NCBI GenBank assembly: GCA_040772305.1
Contig: JAXGYK010000001.1
Coordinates: 992,001 to 1,056,000, forward strand
Length of the DNA: 64,000 nt
Direction of reading: 5' to 3'
From: Mesolinea sp040772305
Lineage (GTDB): Bacteria; Chloroflexota; Anaerolineae; Anaerolineales; Anaerolineaceae
Shown: in pieces, positions 6,982 to 16,064 of the stretch
How positions within the stretch are numbered: position 1 is the stretch's first letter
Layout of the letters: the number at the start of each line of letters is the position of its first letter
The notes under the pieces: model-generated
What the model was told of the DNA's origin: nothing
Databases searched by the model: none
The model's input: the letters and a program-made list of their open reading frames with translations, nothing else
Translations under genes and position numbers: made by a program

Positions 6982-9900
6982 ATGACCGATTTGATGCCTC
7001 CAAAGACATACGCTCGCATCCCGGTGGGTTTGGACCTGCCCCAGCTTATCCAGGTTCAACTGGACTCATTTGAACGCTTGAAGGCAGAAGGCCTGGGGGC
7101 CCTCTTCAATGAAATTTCCCCTATTGAATCTTATGTTAATGACTTGCGTCTGCACTTCCCCAGCGAAACACCGCTCTCGCAGGAATTCGGTTTAAAGTAT
7201 TGGTTTGAAGCTCCGAAGAATACCATCGAAGAATGTTTGGAGCGCGACCTCACTTACGCTTGCCCGCTGTACGTCTCGGTGCTTTTGGAAGGTAATGATA
7301 TGGCCGAGAAGGTCAAGCAGGATCTCTTTTTGGGTGACTTCCCTGAAATGACCCCAAAAGGCACCTTCATTATTAATGGCACTGAACGTGTAGTGGTTTC
7401 CCAACTGATTCGCAGCCCTGGCGTTTATTTTGAAGCTGAAATTGACCGAGCTAGCGGCCGTTTTATGGCGACCAGCAAACTCATCCCTGACCGCGGCGCG
7501 TGGATGGAATTTGAGACTCGTAAGAACGACTTTATTATCCTTAAGTTCAACCGCAAACGCACGGTGCCTATTACCGTCTTCCTGCGTGCTTTGGCTGCTG
7601 TGGATGATGGTATGCCTGATAACCCCCTGAAAACAGGAAGTGATGAAGAAATCCTGGCCCTGTTTGCAGATGTAGATAACAATCCGGACCATCCCTACAT
7701 TGAGAATTCCTTTGAGCAGGAGCCAAGCTACGAGCTTAGCGGCAATCTTACTGTTTCTCAAGCTGCGATGATTGAATTCTACAAACGTTTGCGCCCGGGA
7801 GAGCCGCCAACCCTGGATAATGCCCGCAATCATGTAATTGAGCAAATCTTTGACCCACGGCATTATGATTTGGAACGCGTTGGGCGTTATAAACTCAATC
7901 AGAAGCTTGACCTGGACGAATTAGTTCCCCGCGAACACCGTATGATCACTAAATGGGACATCATCCGGCTAATTCGGCGTATGATCCAGATCAATAACGG
8001 TGTAGTGCCAGCAGATGACATTGACCATCTGGGCAATCGTCGTGTGAAGACGGTGGGTGAGTTAATCCAAAACAAGCTGCGGGTTGGTTTGCGCCGTATG
8101 GAGCGTGTGATTAAGGAACGCATGTCCATCCGTGACCAAAGCACAAGCGTTTCCCCTATTTCCTTGGTAAACATCCGGCCATTGGTCGCCAGCCTGCGCG
8201 AATTCTTTGGCAGCAGCCAGCTGAGTCAGTTTATGGAAGAGACCAATCCGCTTTCTGAGCTGCGGCATAAGCGCACGGTCAGTGCTTTAGGTCCCGGCGG
8301 CTTACGACGTGAGCGGGCTGGATTTGACGTGCGTGACGTCCACTTTAGTCACTACGGACGTATCTGCCCGATTGAAACGCCTGAAGGGCCGAACATTGGC
8401 CTGATTGGTAGATTGGCAGCTTATGCTACCGTGAACGAATATGGTTTTATCGAAACGCCATATCGCAAGGTTTACCGTTCCATGAAGGGTGATGACCCGA
8501 ACCTGGTTGATCACTTGTTGCGCCAGAACATTGAAGATAAAGACGGTAAGGTGATTTACGAAGCCGAAACTCGTGTCACCCCCGAAATGGCTGCCAAAAT
8601 TAAAGAACTGGGTATAAAAAATGTGTTGGTGCGCCCTTATGTGAGCGATGATTACGATTACCTCTCCGCGGATGCTGAAGACAAATTTGTAATTGCGCAA
8701 GCTACTGCACCATTAAACGAATATGGTGAATTTATCCGGCGGAACTCCTGTCGCTACCACAGTGCCTTTGCGATTTATGACTATGAGTACATTGACTACA
8801 TCGATGTAGCTCCTAATCAGGTGGTAGGCATCAGCGCTGCACTGATCCCCTTTTTGGAGCATGACGATGCAAACCGCGCTCTGATGGGTTCGAACATGCA
8901 GACGCAGGCCGTGCCTTTGCTGCGCCCGGAGGTGCCGATTGTCAGTACTGGCATGGAAGCTGCCGCAGTAGCCGACAGCGGCCAGGTAATTATTGCTGAG
9001 GAAGACGGCGAAGTGCTTTCGGTTACCGGTGATGCAATGATTATCAAGCAGTCTTCCGGCGATTTACGGGCATACAACCTGCGCAAATACCAGCGCAGTA
9101 ACCAGAGTACTTGTATTGACCAGCGCCCGGCCATGCTGAAAGGCCAAATTGTGCACAAGGGCGATGTGATTGTAGATTCCAGCTCGACGGATGATGGTAA
9201 GTTGGCTTTAGGTCAAAACGTGCTGGTAGCTTTTGTAGCCTGGGAAGGTTTTAATTTTGAAGACGCTATCCTCATCAGTGAGCGCCTGGTAGAAGAAGAC
9301 CGCTATACCTCGGTACATATCGAGAAATATGAAGTTGAAGCGCGAGACACCAAACTTGGTCCTGAAGAAATCACTCGGGAAATCCCTAATGTGGGTGATG
9401 ACACTATCCGCGATTTGGACGAAAGCGGCATTATCCGCATCGGTGCAGAGGTTGGTCCTAATGACATCCTGGTGGGCAAGATTACGCCAAAAGGTGAAAA
9501 GGAACTAACCCCCGAAGAGCGCCTTTTGCGGGCAATTTTTGGCGAAAAATCACGGGATGTTAAAGACACCTCGCTGCGGATGCCGCATGGAGAACGCGGT
9601 ATTGTGGTGGACGTGAAAGTGTTTACCCGCGAAGAGAACAGCGACTTGAGCGCTGGTGTGGACAAGATGGTACGCGTGAGCGTAGCTCAGCGGCGCAAGG
9701 TGACCGCGGGCGATAAAATGGCCGGCCGGCACGGTAATAAGGGCGTGGTTTCCATGGTGCTGCCTGTGGAAGATATGCCTTTCCTGGAAGACGGGCGCCC
9801 GGTGGACATTATCCTTAACCCCTTGGGTATTCCTGGCCGTATGAACATTGGCCAGGTGCTGGAAACACACTTGGGCTGGGCAGCCAAAAGCCTGGGCTTC

Positions 9901-10911
9901 AGGGCGATCACCCCGGTGTTTGACGGTGCTACTGAAGAAGAGATTGAAGCTGAACTGGCACGTGCCTGGCTGATTGACGAAGCCTGGAACGTAACTGGAA
10001 AGAAGGCCTGGGAGTGGATTAAGGGCATTGCGCATGAGCCCGAACAGCTTAAGGACGATAACGAAGTACGTCTGCTTTATTTGGAACAAGCTTTGGCGGA
10101 CAAAGAAGATGATTTGTATGCCTTAAAGGAAAATCAAATATTGGCACGCAGGGTTGCACTGCGGGAGTGGCTGGAAAGTGAAGGCTTTATCCCCAGCGAG
10201 ATTACCTCCTACCCCGAAGATGCAATTGCTGTTCAGGATCGTCAGGCGCAGGATTGGCGGGCTATTCGTGCCTGCTTGCTGCTTTGGGCTAAAAAGTATG
10301 GTTATGAACTGGACGCAAAGGCTGATTTGGCAGATTTGGTTAAAACTGCTGAAAAAGTGATGCTTGAAACTGCTCAGCCGATGCCTATAATTGGCAAACA
10401 GGTGTTACGGGATGGAAAGACCGGCGAACGCTATGATGCTCCCGTTACTGTGGGTTATATGACCTTTATGAAACTTCACCATCTGGTTGAAGATAAGGTG
10501 CATGCACGCTCTACTGGCCCCTACAGTTTGGTGACGCAACAGCCTTTGGGCGGTAAAGCCCAGTTTGGCGGACAGCGCTTCGGTGAGATGGAAGTTTGGG
10601 CTCTTGAGGCTTACGGTGCTGCTCATACTTTGCAAGAAATGCTGACGGTTAAAAGCGATGATGTCGTAGGGCGTACGGCAACCTATGAGGCGATCGTGAA
10701 AGGCGAACCCATTGATGCTCCAGGCATTCCAGCGGCCTTTCGTGTGCTGGTGAAGGAACTGCAGTCGCTGAGCCTGTCAGTGGAAGCTATTCTGGAAGAT
10801 GGCGAGGTGATCCGCTTTGGTAAGGACGATGAACGCAATCAGTTGCCTAAAGTGGCTACCGGTCTCTTGGGCTTGGGCGAGGATCTGATGGCGGGGATTC
10901 CACAGCCCTAA
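6982..10911 (+). CDS. rpoB: RNA polymerase subunit beta
   Basis: Catalytic beta subunit of RNA polymerase, 1309 residues, complete. ATG 6982 is preceded by AGGAGA. Recognisable blocks include the rifampicin-pocket region (FGSSQLSQFMEETNPLSEL, then HKRTVSALGPGG) and PIETPEGPNIGLI. C-terminal blocks are GDKMAGRHGNKGVVS and KAQFGGQRFGEMEVWALEAYG. The rifampicin region keeps the conserved HKR, with E where Escherichia coli has D516. rpoC, normally the next gene, is absent: a terminator follows at 10934 and then an unrelated gene. The expression signals are P2 at 6872 and an attenuator-like hairpin at 6926. Two insertion sequences lie directly upstream without disturbing the core promoter. Confidence 0.98.
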   Translation: MTDLMPPKTYARIPVGLDLPQLIQVQLDSFERLKAEGLGALFNEISPIESYVNDLRLHFPSETPLSQEFGLKYWFEAPKNTIEECLERDLTYACPLYVSVLLEGNDMAEKVKQDLFLGDFPEMTPKGTFIINGTERVVVSQLIRSPGVYFEAEIDRASGRFMATSKLIPDRGAWMEFETRKNDFIILKFNRKRTVPITVFLRALAAVDDGMPDNPLKTGSDEEILALFADVDNNPDHPYIENSFEQEPSYELSGNLTVSQAAMIEFYKRLRPGEPPTLDNARNHVIEQIFDPRHYDLERVGRYKLNQKLDLDELVPREHRMITKWDIIRLIRRMIQINNGVVPADDIDHLGNRRVKTVGELIQNKLRVGLRRMERVIKERMSIRDQSTSVSPISLVNIRPLVASLREFFGSSQLSQFMEETNPLSELRHKRTVSALGPGGLRRERAGFDVRDVHFSHYGRICPIETPEGPNIGLIGRLAAYATVNEYGFIETPYRKVYRSMKGDDPNLVDHLLRQNIEDKDGKVIYEAETRVTPEMAAKIKELGIKNVLVRPYVSDDYDYLSADAEDKFVIAQATAPLNEYGEFIRRNSCRYHSAFAIYDYEYIDYIDVAPNQVVGISAALIPFLEHDDANRALMGSNMQTQAVPLLRPEVPIVSTGMEAAAVADSGQVIIAEEDGEVLSVTGDAMIIKQSSGDLRAYNLRKYQRSNQSTCIDQRPAMLKGQIVHKGDVIVDSSSTDDGKLALGQNVLVAFVAWEGFNFEDAILISERLVEEDRYTSVHIEKYEVEARDTKLGPEEITREIPNVGDDTIRDLDESGIIRIGAEVGPNDILVGKITPKGEKELTPEERLLRAIFGEKSRDVKDTSLRMPHGERGIVVDVKVFTREENSDLSAGVDKMVRVSVAQRRKVTAGDKMAGRHGNKGVVSMVLPVEDMPFLEDGRPVDIILNPLGIPGRMNIGQVLETHLGWAAKSLGFRAITPVFDGATEEEIEAELARAWLIDEAWNVTGKKAWEWIKGIAHEPEQLKDDNEVRLLYLEQALADKEDDLYALKENQILARRVALREWLESEGFIPSEITSYPEDAIAVQDRQAQDWRAIRACLLLWAKKYGYELDAKADLADLVKTAEKVMLETAQPMPIIGKQVLRDGKTGERYDAPVTVGYMTFMKLHHLVEDKVHARSTGPYSLVTQQPLGGKAQFGGQRFGEMEVWALEAYGAAHTLQEMLTVKSDDVVGRTATYEAIVKGEPIDAPGIPAAFRVLVKELQSLSLSVEAILEDGEVIRFGKDDERNQLPKVATGLLGLGEDLMAGIPQP

Positions 10912-10933
10912 GATTTGATTATTTGTTCATGGG

Positions 10934-10963
10934 AAACGACGGGCTTGCCCGTCGTTTCTTTTA
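10934..10963 (+). terminator. rpoB terminator
   Basis: Perfect 11-bp stem AAACGACGGGC / GCCCGTCGTTT with a TT loop, followed by CTTTT. It ends the rpoB transcript and confirms rpoC is not co-transcribed. Confidence 0.88.
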
Positions 10964-10998
10964 TGTATGGGGGCATGATGAAGAGGGCAGAGAGAGGC

Positions 10999-11026
10999 TT
11001 AGACAGGGTGGACACTGCTGTAAGAT
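10999..11026 (+). promoter_or_regulatory. Possible promoter of the fusion gene
   Basis: TTAGAC (10999-11004), a 16-nt spacer, then TAAGAT (11021-11026). The match is moderate. Confidence 0.4.
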
Positions 11027-11028
11027 TG

Positions 11029-11099
11029 AGAGAAACAATTATTAATACAGATGCTTATTTATTTCCCGTTTCTCTGAGACATGGTGTAAAATAATTGTT
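11029..11099 (+). other. Leader with two mutually exclusive inverted repeats
   Basis: AGAGAAAC (11029-11036) pairs with GTTTCTCT (11068-11075), while the overlapping AACAATTATT (11034-11043) pairs with AATAATTGTT (11090-11099). Both are perfect but cannot form fully at once. No known riboswitch class is recognised. Confidence 0.4.
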
Positions 11100-11140
11100 A
11101 ACCAATATTAACCATTATTTATCATAAAAGGAGGGATGGT

Positions 11141-13885
11141 ATGGATAAACCCGTGATCCGACAATATACCACGCTGGAACTTTCGGGGAGTTGGGAAGAT
11201 ATTGGACGTGCACAGGCGCGGAACTTTCCGGATGAGATTATGCAGAGCCGCGCGCTGTTTCGGATGATCTTCGGGATTACAGAGAAGGACTTTACGGCAT
11301 ATTATGAGCAGATCCGCCGATTTGTACCGGCTAATGTCCAAACTCAAATGGATGCAATGGCGGAAGAACTGGCCAAGATCAAGAAGATACCGCTGAAAAA
11401 GGCCACGGAAGCGGTGATGGCCTGGAACATTGGCTATGACATTGTACAAAAACAGAAGGATGATCGCATTGCCAAACGGCAGCGTTTTATCAAGGATGAA
11501 GGCGAACCTGCCGGCTGTTCGGCCTGGGCATTTGTGAGCGATGAATCTTTGATCATGGCACATATTACCGATGCGCCGCCGCAAGCTGAAGGCGGCACGC
11601 TGATCCACTTTAAACCTAATACAGGCGAGATAGGTTATCTCTCTTTCTTTGCGCCAGGCAATGTGGGGGTGGGACTGGGTATCAATGAGGAAAAGCTGTG
11701 CATTACCTACAATGTGGGCCGTCCCAATCGCGGGGCTGAGGCAGGTTTGCCGGGATTGATCATGGCGCGGGAAGCGCTTACGCGATGCACGACCGTTGAC
11801 GATGCAGTGGCCTTGTTCCGTGAGCATCTGGACGCAGGTGGAAGCTTTGCACATCAGGGGGTGCGCTTTTTGATTGGCAGCTTTAAGGAAAACAAGGCGG
11901 TAGATCTGCAGCTGAGAAGCCGGGAAATGCAAGTATCCCAACCCAAGCCATTGCGAGACGGGGTGAGCTATCTGGCTTTTACCAATCATTTTGAGCCTGA
12001 GTTTGCTACCTTAAATGCTGCGGAGCGGAACGAGAATGCCAATATTTCTTCCCTGAAACGACGTGAACGTCTGGAAGAGATGCTGCAGGAATCGACACAT
12101 TTTGACGTAGCACGCTGTTTTGAAATAGCTACCGACCATAACGGGATGGATGAAGGCAATAACAATACGTTATGCCGGCATGGCACAGCGAGCATAAGCG
12201 TGATCGTGAACGTATTTACGGCTGATACGGCGTATTACACAGTGGGACAGACCTGTAAGTATATTGAGCAATATGGCGCTCCGAAGGAAGTCTCATTGGC
12301 CAGGCCGGTGATACCTGCACTTGAAGTGAGCGCGAAAGATGGAGCTGGTGCACCGGCAAAGTATCAGAAGCTGTATCTGCATAGTTTTGACGTGAAAGGC
12401 ACTGCAGATACCTTGGCTACGGATGCTCAAGGCTTGGCAGTATTCAATAACCTGGAGGCTGGTACTTATATTATTGGTACAGGGAAGAAAGGCAAACGTG
12501 CAGTTAAAGCCAATTACGATGGGGTGAATCTTAGCCGGGCTGTGGTGGCTGGCAAACCTACGCCGCAAGAGAAAAAGCTGGCAAAGGCAGTGCGTAAAGA
12601 CCAAAAGGCGGGCAAATTCCTGGGCCTGGACATCACTGGCGGGCTGCGCAAGCTGGACTTCAGGCTGCTGCTAATTACGATTATGCTTTCTATGATGTTC
12701 AGCGCGGCAAATTCAGTGCTTATCTCGCCTTATCTTAGCGGAGTAATTGGCTTGCCATCGGATTCTTTGGGCAAGACCAGCACCTTGATGACCAATGTGG
12801 CACAAATATCGATGCTATTCTTCGCAGGATATACGGGGGCACTGAGCGACAGGATGGGGCGTAAGAAGGTAATTGCAATAGGGTTTTTGCTGATAGCTTT
12901 AGCCAATATTGTATTTGTGGTAGCACCTGGGATCTTTGGCGCAGTATTGCCAGTGGCGGGGCTTTTGGCTATAGCTGTGGTTATGCGATCTGTCTCTGGG
13001 GTTTCCAACCAGATGGCAAATTCATCGCTGATGGCCTTGATGTCGGACTATACGACAGCCAAGGATAAAAGCCAGGGCATGACGCTTTATAGCATGGCCA
13101 GCGGCATTTCGGCGATCCTTGCCAATGGAGTGTATACCAGTGTGATGGCGCAGATGGGAGTGCTGGCCGGTTTTGTGGTGAGCATCATCGTGGCATTGAG
13201 CGGGCTGACGATCAGTGTGTTTTTGCTGCGAAATAACCAGAAAACCAGTGAGGCTGCCAAGAAGACTCGGTTTAAGGACATATTGCCGATATTGAAACGT
13301 TCCAAGGCGATGAAGGCCAGCTATTTGGCAGCGTTTTGCACACGTACGGATATTATGGTGATTACAGCTATGCTGGTAATATGGGCAACCAAGTCCGCGG
13401 CGGAATACGGGCTAACGGCAGCCACAGCGCCATCGCGGGTGGTATTGCCGATCATATTGAGCAGCATAGTTTCCTTGTTTGCCTTCCCTATCTTTGGAAT
13501 CATGATGGATCGGATTGGGAAAATACGCACCTTGAAGATCTCAACCTTGATTGCGATGGCTGGCTTTTTGCTGATCGCGCTGACGAAGAACCCGTTTAGC
13601 CCGATAATGTTGCTGCCAGCGGTGTTGATTAGCATTGGGTTTGCCGGTGAGACGCTGGTGCCAAACGCGATTGTGACCCAAGTAGCGCCGCGGGATAAAA
13701 CAGGTGCAGCGGTTGGAGGGCTGAACATGATGCAGCCGATTGGGATGATCTTGTTCATGGCGGTAGGCGGCATCCTGCTGGATGCGGTAGGGATGTGGGC
13801 AGTAGCCCTCTTTAAGTTGAGTATGAACTTGATAGTTGTAGCATATCTTGAGATTAATAAAGCCAGTCTTTCGGCAGAAGTATAG
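11141..13885 (+). CDS. Fusion: C45-type Ntn-hydrolase / Cna-B-like domain / MFS transporter
   Basis: 914 residues in one uninterrupted frame; ATG 11141 follows AAAGGAGGGATGGT. Residues 1 to about 385 resemble the acyl-CoA:6-aminopenicillanate acyltransferase (peptidase C45) family. The candidate autocleavage site is Gly125-Cys126 in GEPAGCSAWAFVSDESLIMA, where Cys126 would become the N-terminal nucleophile. Residues about 394-463 look like a small carboxypeptidase-regulatory/Cna-B beta-sandwich (TDAQGLAVFNNLEAGTYIIG). After a Lys-rich linker, residues about 505-905 form a 12-helix MFS permease with the loop motif GALSDRMGRKKV. Family knowledge gives amide-bond hydrolysis or acyl transfer plus transport. 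The idea that one polypeptide couples uptake to cleavage of an N-acyl compound is inference. If Cys126 autoprocesses, the mature chain would begin there and remain tethered to the membrane. Confidence 0.82.
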   Translation: MDKPVIRQYTTLELSGSWEDIGRAQARNFPDEIMQSRALFRMIFGITEKDFTAYYEQIRRFVPANVQTQMDAMAEELAKIKKIPLKKATEAVMAWNIGYDIVQKQKDDRIAKRQRFIKDEGEPAGCSAWAFVSDESLIMAHITDAPPQAEGGTLIHFKPNTGEIGYLSFFAPGNVGVGLGINEEKLCITYNVGRPNRGAEAGLPGLIMAREALTRCTTVDDAVALFREHLDAGGSFAHQGVRFLIGSFKENKAVDLQLRSREMQVSQPKPLRDGVSYLAFTNHFEPEFATLNAAERNENANISSLKRRERLEEMLQESTHFDVARCFEIATDHNGMDEGNNNTLCRHGTASISVIVNVFTADTAYYTVGQTCKYIEQYGAPKEVSLARPVIPALEVSAKDGAGAPAKYQKLYLHSFDVKGTADTLATDAQGLAVFNNLEAGTYIIGTGKKGKRAVKANYDGVNLSRAVVAGKPTPQEKKLAKAVRKDQKAGKFLGLDITGGLRKLDFRLLLITIMLSMMFSAANSVLISPYLSGVIGLPSDSLGKTSTLMTNVAQISMLFFAGYTGALSDRMGRKKVIAIGFLLIALANIVFVVAPGIFGAVLPVAGLLAIAVVMRSVSGVSNQMANSSLMALMSDYTTAKDKSQGMTLYSMASGISAILANGVYTSVMAQMGVLAGFVVSIIVALSGLTISVFLLRNNQKTSEAAKKTRFKDILPILKRSKAMKASYLAAFCTRTDIMVITAMLVIWATKSAAEYGLTAATAPSRVVLPIILSSIVSLFAFPIFGIMMDRIGKIRTLKISTLIAMAGFLLIALTKNPFSPIMLLPAVLISIGFAGETLVPNAIVTQVAPRDKTGAAVGGLNMMQPIGMILFMAVGGILLDAVGMWAVALFKLSMNLIVVAYLEINKASLSAEV

Positions 13886-14200
13886 AGTTGTATTGTGCGG
13901 GTTTGCAGGCTTAGGAAGAAAAAATATATTCCTGGCTCCATAGCCTGTGAGGTAGCGAGAAACATCGCTCTAAGAAGAGGAGGAAGTAAGCAACAACCTG
14001 TAAGCAGACCTTGAGGTTCCCAGTGGGTTATTTAGGATCTTAGATGGGCAGCGAAGGATGGTTAGAACATGCGATTGCTACGAACAAGCCATCCTTACAA
14101 GCCTTATGCTTGTTTCCATGGCTTCTAAGAGTAATGCAATTAAGGATAACGAATCCAAGCATCAATTGTTGAGATAAAGCCGCAATCATTAAACCTGATG
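13886..14200 (+). other. Non-coding region with several hairpins
   Basis: No credible ORF. Perfect inverted repeats are AAGGATGG (14054-14061) with CCATCCTT (14089-14096), and ACAAGC (14097-14102) with GCTTGT (14108-14113). A small AGCGA..TCGCT hairpin lies near 13955-13970. The two larger ones are back to back, suggesting a structured RNA or the 3' end of the preceding transcript. No T-run makes a clear terminator. Confidence 0.4.
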
Positions 14201-14206
14201 TATAAT
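14201..14206 (+). promoter_or_regulatory. Candidate -10 of the HutP-linked operon
   Basis: TATAAT with TG just before it, but no convincing -35 at 16-18 nt. It would start transcription near 14213, just before the NAG-triplet leader. Confidence 0.35.
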
Positions 14207-14211
14207 GAACT

Positions 14212-14309
14212 TAGCTGAATAGTGTACAGCGGTATTTGCCGTAACAATCGAATAGCGACCAGTGAGAAGAAAAGTGGATAGAGTTCTTTGCCCTTTTCTT
14301 TTTTGTTTT
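14212..14309 (+). promoter_or_regulatory. HutP-type antiterminator leader: NAG triplets plus terminator
   Basis: A terminator is formed by AAGAAAAG (14267-14274) and CTTTTCTT (14293-14300), followed by a T-rich run (14299-14309). Just before and into its 5' arm lie three triplets spaced by exactly 4 nt: TAG 14253-14255, CAG 14260-14262, AAG 14267-14269. A second pair is TAG 14220-14222 and CAG 14227-14229, also N4. HutP of Bacillus subtilis binds UAG-type triplets with this spacing to open the hut terminator. A HutP homologue is encoded 1.3 kb downstream in the same operon. AAGAA can also pair with TTCTT (14284-14288), giving an alternative fold. Confidence 0.72.
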
Positions 14310-14368
14310 ATTATAGGCAAGGTGTTGATATTAGATGAGATTTTTTGAATAGACAAAAGGAGAATAAC

Positions 14369-15571
14369 TTGGGGTTTATTCCTCAATTGCACCGCGTGCG
14401 CCAGGTATTTAATGCCGAGGCACTTCATGATCCTGGGGCTAAGCTTATCGAAAAGCTAGAAGCTCTTGGGATATCCATTCCTCGTGGCAGCCGGGTAGCT
14501 ATTGCGGTAGGCAGCCGTGGTATTAACAATTTGCCTGTGCTTGTAAAGTCGCTTATCCAGTGGCTGGCAGCACAGAAGGCTGAGCCGTTTATTGTTTCGG
14601 CAATGGGAAGCCATGGCGGAGGGACTCCGGAAGGGCAGTGCAAGATATTGGACAGCTTAGGAGTTTCCACTGAAACCATGGGCGTGCCAATTATCTGCAG
14701 CCAGGATATTGTTCATTTAGGAGAAACGCCCCAAGGCTTTCCGATACTTTTTGATCGTGTTGCTGCTGAGGCAGACCTGATCATCCCCATTAACCGCATA
14801 AAGGCACACACCGATTTTGATGGTCCAATCGAAAGCGGTCTTTGCAAAATGCTGGTGATTGGTCTTGGAAACGATGCGGGCTGCCGTCAAATTCATAATC
14901 TTGCCCCTGAAGAGTATTCCTCGATTATCGAAACAGCCGCCAGCTTTATTCTTAGCAAAATGCCGGTGCTCTTCGGTGTAGCTATTCTTGAAAATGGGTA
15001 TGGTCAAAGCTACGACCTGGATGTACTTAAACCTGAGGGCATGATTGCCAAAGAAAAAATCTTGCTCAAGAAGGCAAAAGATCTGATGCCTTCAATAGGC
15101 ATTAAGGAAATCGACCTCCTGATTTGCGAGCAGATTGGAAAAGATATATCCGGTGCTGGCTTTGACCCCAACATTCTTGGCCGCAGTTCGGTAAAAAAAA
15201 CCTTTTCCAGACCTATACCCAAGATTGACAAAATGGTATTGTTGGACCTGACCGAAGCTTCGCATGGTAATGGTATTGGCATTGGAATGTTTGATGTGGT
15301 TACTCGCAAAGCGGTCGACAAACTTGACTTTCAGGTGATGTATAACAATGCTACAGCCTGTAAGTGTTTGGAAGACGTCCGTATTCCTTATATCGCAGCT
15401 GATGAAAGTACAGCAGTCGAGATTGCCGCGCAAGCATGTCGTGCCAGTTTGACAGAGTTAAAAATCGTGCGCATCAAAAACACGAGCGAATTAGATTACA
15501 TCCAAGTTTCAGAGAACCTTCTGGATGAAGTTTTACAAAGTGATCAGATGTACATAGACCAAATGGAGTGA
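14369..15571 (+). CDS. LarA-like (nickel-pincer racemase family) protein
   Basis: About 400 residues from the TTG at 14369, chosen because AAAGGAG sits 6 nt before it; a TTG at 14345 is also in frame. The sequence has the LarA-N type pattern: RGSRVAIAVGSRGINNLPV, AMGSHGGGTPEGQCKIL, and HTDFDGPIESGLCKMLVIGL. It resembles the shorter LarA-like branch rather than lactate racemase itself. LarA enzymes use a nickel-pincer nucleotide to epimerise 2-hydroxy acids, but no larB, larC or larE is in this window. The substrate is unknown. First gene of the HutP-linked operon; its stop codon lies 2 nt before the hutP start. Confidence 0.75.
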   Translation: MGFIPQLHRVRQVFNAEALHDPGAKLIEKLEALGISIPRGSRVAIAVGSRGINNLPVLVKSLIQWLAAQKAEPFIVSAMGSHGGGTPEGQCKILDSLGVSTETMGVPIICSQDIVHLGETPQGFPILFDRVAAEADLIIPINRIKAHTDFDGPIESGLCKMLVIGLGNDAGCRQIHNLAPEEYSSIIETAASFILSKMPVLFGVAILENGYGQSYDLDVLKPEGMIAKEKILLKKAKDLMPSIGIKEIDLLICEQIGKDISGAGFDPNILGRSSVKKTFSRPIPKIDKMVLLDLTEASHGNGIGIGMFDVVTRKAVDKLDFQVMYNNATACKCLEDVRIPYIAADESTAVEIAAQACRASLTELKIVRIKNTSELDYIQVSENLLDEVLQSDQMYIDQME

Positions 15572-15573
15572 AA

Positions 15574-16017
15574 ATGTCAGAAAACGAAACGCCCTCTATG
15601 CCCAAGCTCACCTATTCCTTAGGCAGGTTGGCGGTTTTGCTAGCTATGTCTGAAAACCGTGAAGAAGAAAACCTTTGGAAAGAGCTGATTACCAAGCAAA
15701 ACTATAAGTGTGTAGCTACGGAAGTGTCCGGAACCCTGGATGACTTCCTTAATAATGTCATCAAAAACGCAGTTACAGCTGCATTACGGACCAATGTCAT
15801 TGAACAAAGCGTCAAAGATATACATGCTATCAATCATGCTGTCTTAGAAGCAATGAATGGAGTAATTCCAACCTCCATGGCTCCTAATCTTAATTTGAAA
15901 CTAAAGATTGCAATTGTAGCCAATACAGAATGGTTAGCCGTAGGAATTTATGGTGTAAGCGCTATGTATTACATCACCAACCAGGAACGATGTGGTTTAG
16001 GCGTAATGCACCATTGA
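15574..16017 (+). CDS. hutP: HutP-family RNA-binding antiterminator
   Basis: 147 residues from ATG 15574, with GGAG placed 5 nt before it. HutP is a hexameric RNA-binding protein that needs L-histidine and Mg2+ to bind NAG-repeat RNA and prevent termination. The family pattern is present along the length: YSLGRLAVLLAMSENREE at the N-terminus, DIHAINHAVLEAMNGV in the centre, and WLAVGIYGVSA and CGLGVMHH at the end. The metal-coordinating histidines correspond to His84, His88 and one of His146/147. The neighbours are not the usual hutHUIG set, although a urocanate hydratase is in the operon. The matching RNA target is at 14212-14309. The inducer may be histidine or a related imidazole (inference). 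Confidence 0.88.
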   Translation: MSENETPSMPKLTYSLGRLAVLLAMSENREEENLWKELITKQNYKCVATEVSGTLDDFLNNVIKNAVTAALRTNVIEQSVKDIHAINHAVLEAMNGVIPTSMAPNLNLKLKIAIVANTEWLAVGIYGVSAMYYITNQERCGLGVMHH

Positions 16018-16064
16018 AGTGTATAGAGAAATTATCATCAAATGAGAAAACTGGAGGAATTTAT

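Noticed and set aside
7192..7863. 223-codon minus-strand ORF inside rpoB
   Set aside because: Lies opposite a highly conserved part of rpoB, and its translation has no family pattern.
11108..11989. 293-codon minus-strand ORF
   Set aside because: Antisense to the C45-type domain of the fusion gene; no recognisable domain.
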